Shown: positions 4,941-5,007 of the stretch, piece by piece
Layout of the letters: every line of letters starts with the position of its first letter
Numbering within the stretch: the stretch's first letter is position 1
Assembly: GCA_020053615.1 (NCBI GenBank)
Contig: JAGVMW010000171.1
Location: 1-5,007, forward strand
DNA: 5,007 bases
Direction: 5' to 3'
Origin: an archaeon
GTDB lineage: Archaea > Nanobdellota > Nanobdellia > Woesearchaeales > GW2011-AR9
Position numbers and translations under genes: made by a program
The notes under the pieces: generated by a model
What the model was told of the DNA's origin: nothing
The model's database searches: none
What the model saw: only the letters and a program-made list of their open reading frames with translations

Positions 4941-5007
4941 ATGTACAAACTTGATGAAAAAAAAGAAGATGGATTATTAGAGAACTTAAGAGAAAGAAAC
5001 TGATAAA
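4941..5007 (+). pseudogene. Start of a transposase/integrase with a frame change at an A8 run (partial)
   Basis: The ATG at 4941 follows a strong GAGGTGAG Shine-Dalgarno (4928-4935). In frame it encodes only MYKLDEKKEDGLLENLRERN and stops at 5001-5003. If the reading slips back one base in the eight A at 4957-4964, the product becomes MYKLDEKK followed by RRWIIRELKRKKLI and stays open to the window edge. From memory of the family, that text resembles the N-terminal helix-turn-helix of archaeal IS481/IS3-like transposases, which often read KxDEKKxRWIIRE. The cause could be a lost A (pseudogene or assembly error) or a programmed -1 frameshift on A AAA AAA, as several insertion sequences use. 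About 20 residues are visible, so the family assignment is tentative. Confidence 0.45.

Larger units (their letters stand above)
4921..5007 (+). mobile_element. Probable left end of an insertion sequence (cut by window)
   Basis: The call rests on three things: the transposase-like first codons at 4941, the perfect inverted repeat TGTGTCT/AGACACA at 4921-4927 and 4934-4940, and an end beginning TGTG, as is common for IS481-like elements. The true boundary and the right end are not visible. It could instead start some bases upstream. Confidence 0.4.

Overview
This A+T-rich window looks archaeal. The best guess is a DPANN-type genome of the Woesearchaeota/Pacearchaeota kind, but no rRNA or other firm marker is present. 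The clues are promoters made of a TATA box with the start codon where transcription would begin (leaderless genes), an oligo-T terminator, a MntA/HepT pair, a one-domain ThiI, a Tat-exported LysM/M23 protein and a DUF5679 zinc ribbon. The lineage is inferred from gene content and promoter style only.

Left edge (1-159): three back-to-back stem-loops ending in a T run, possibly a structured RNA or the 3' end of a transcript that begins outside the window. A TATA box for thiI follows. From 160 to 1759, a plus-strand thiI-like gene converges with a minus-strand gene for an exported M23 metallopeptidase, and their stop codons are 4 bases apart. From 1848 to 4093, a plus-strand run holds mntA (antitoxin), hepT (HEPN toxin) and cysS (cysteinyl-tRNA synthetase). 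Both junctions read TAAAATG, with one base between stop and start, so one transcript is likely. At 4117-4536 lies an unrecognised 139-residue helical protein whose TATA box overlaps the cysS stop codon. At 4582-4746 on the minus strand is a 54-residue DUF5679 zinc-ribbon gene with a strong Shine-Dalgarno and a T-rich terminator. At the right edge (4899-5007) a TATA box, a perfect hairpin with GAGGTG in its loop and the first codons of a probable transposase appear. The transposase changes frame at a run of eight A.

Functionally, thiI (4-thiouridine in tRNA, sulfur taken from cysteine-derived persulfide) and cysS (Cys-tRNA) are sulfur/translation housekeeping genes. The MntA-HepT module, also RNA-directed, sits in front of cysS. 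The M23 enzyme is the clearest cell-surface or interaction gene. I see no complete novel multi-gene system. The most interesting signals are the hairpin array at the left edge, the frame-shifted transposase start with its hairpin at the right edge, the uniform 22-base TATA-to-ATG distance at three genes, and the toxin-antitoxin pair in line with an essential gene.
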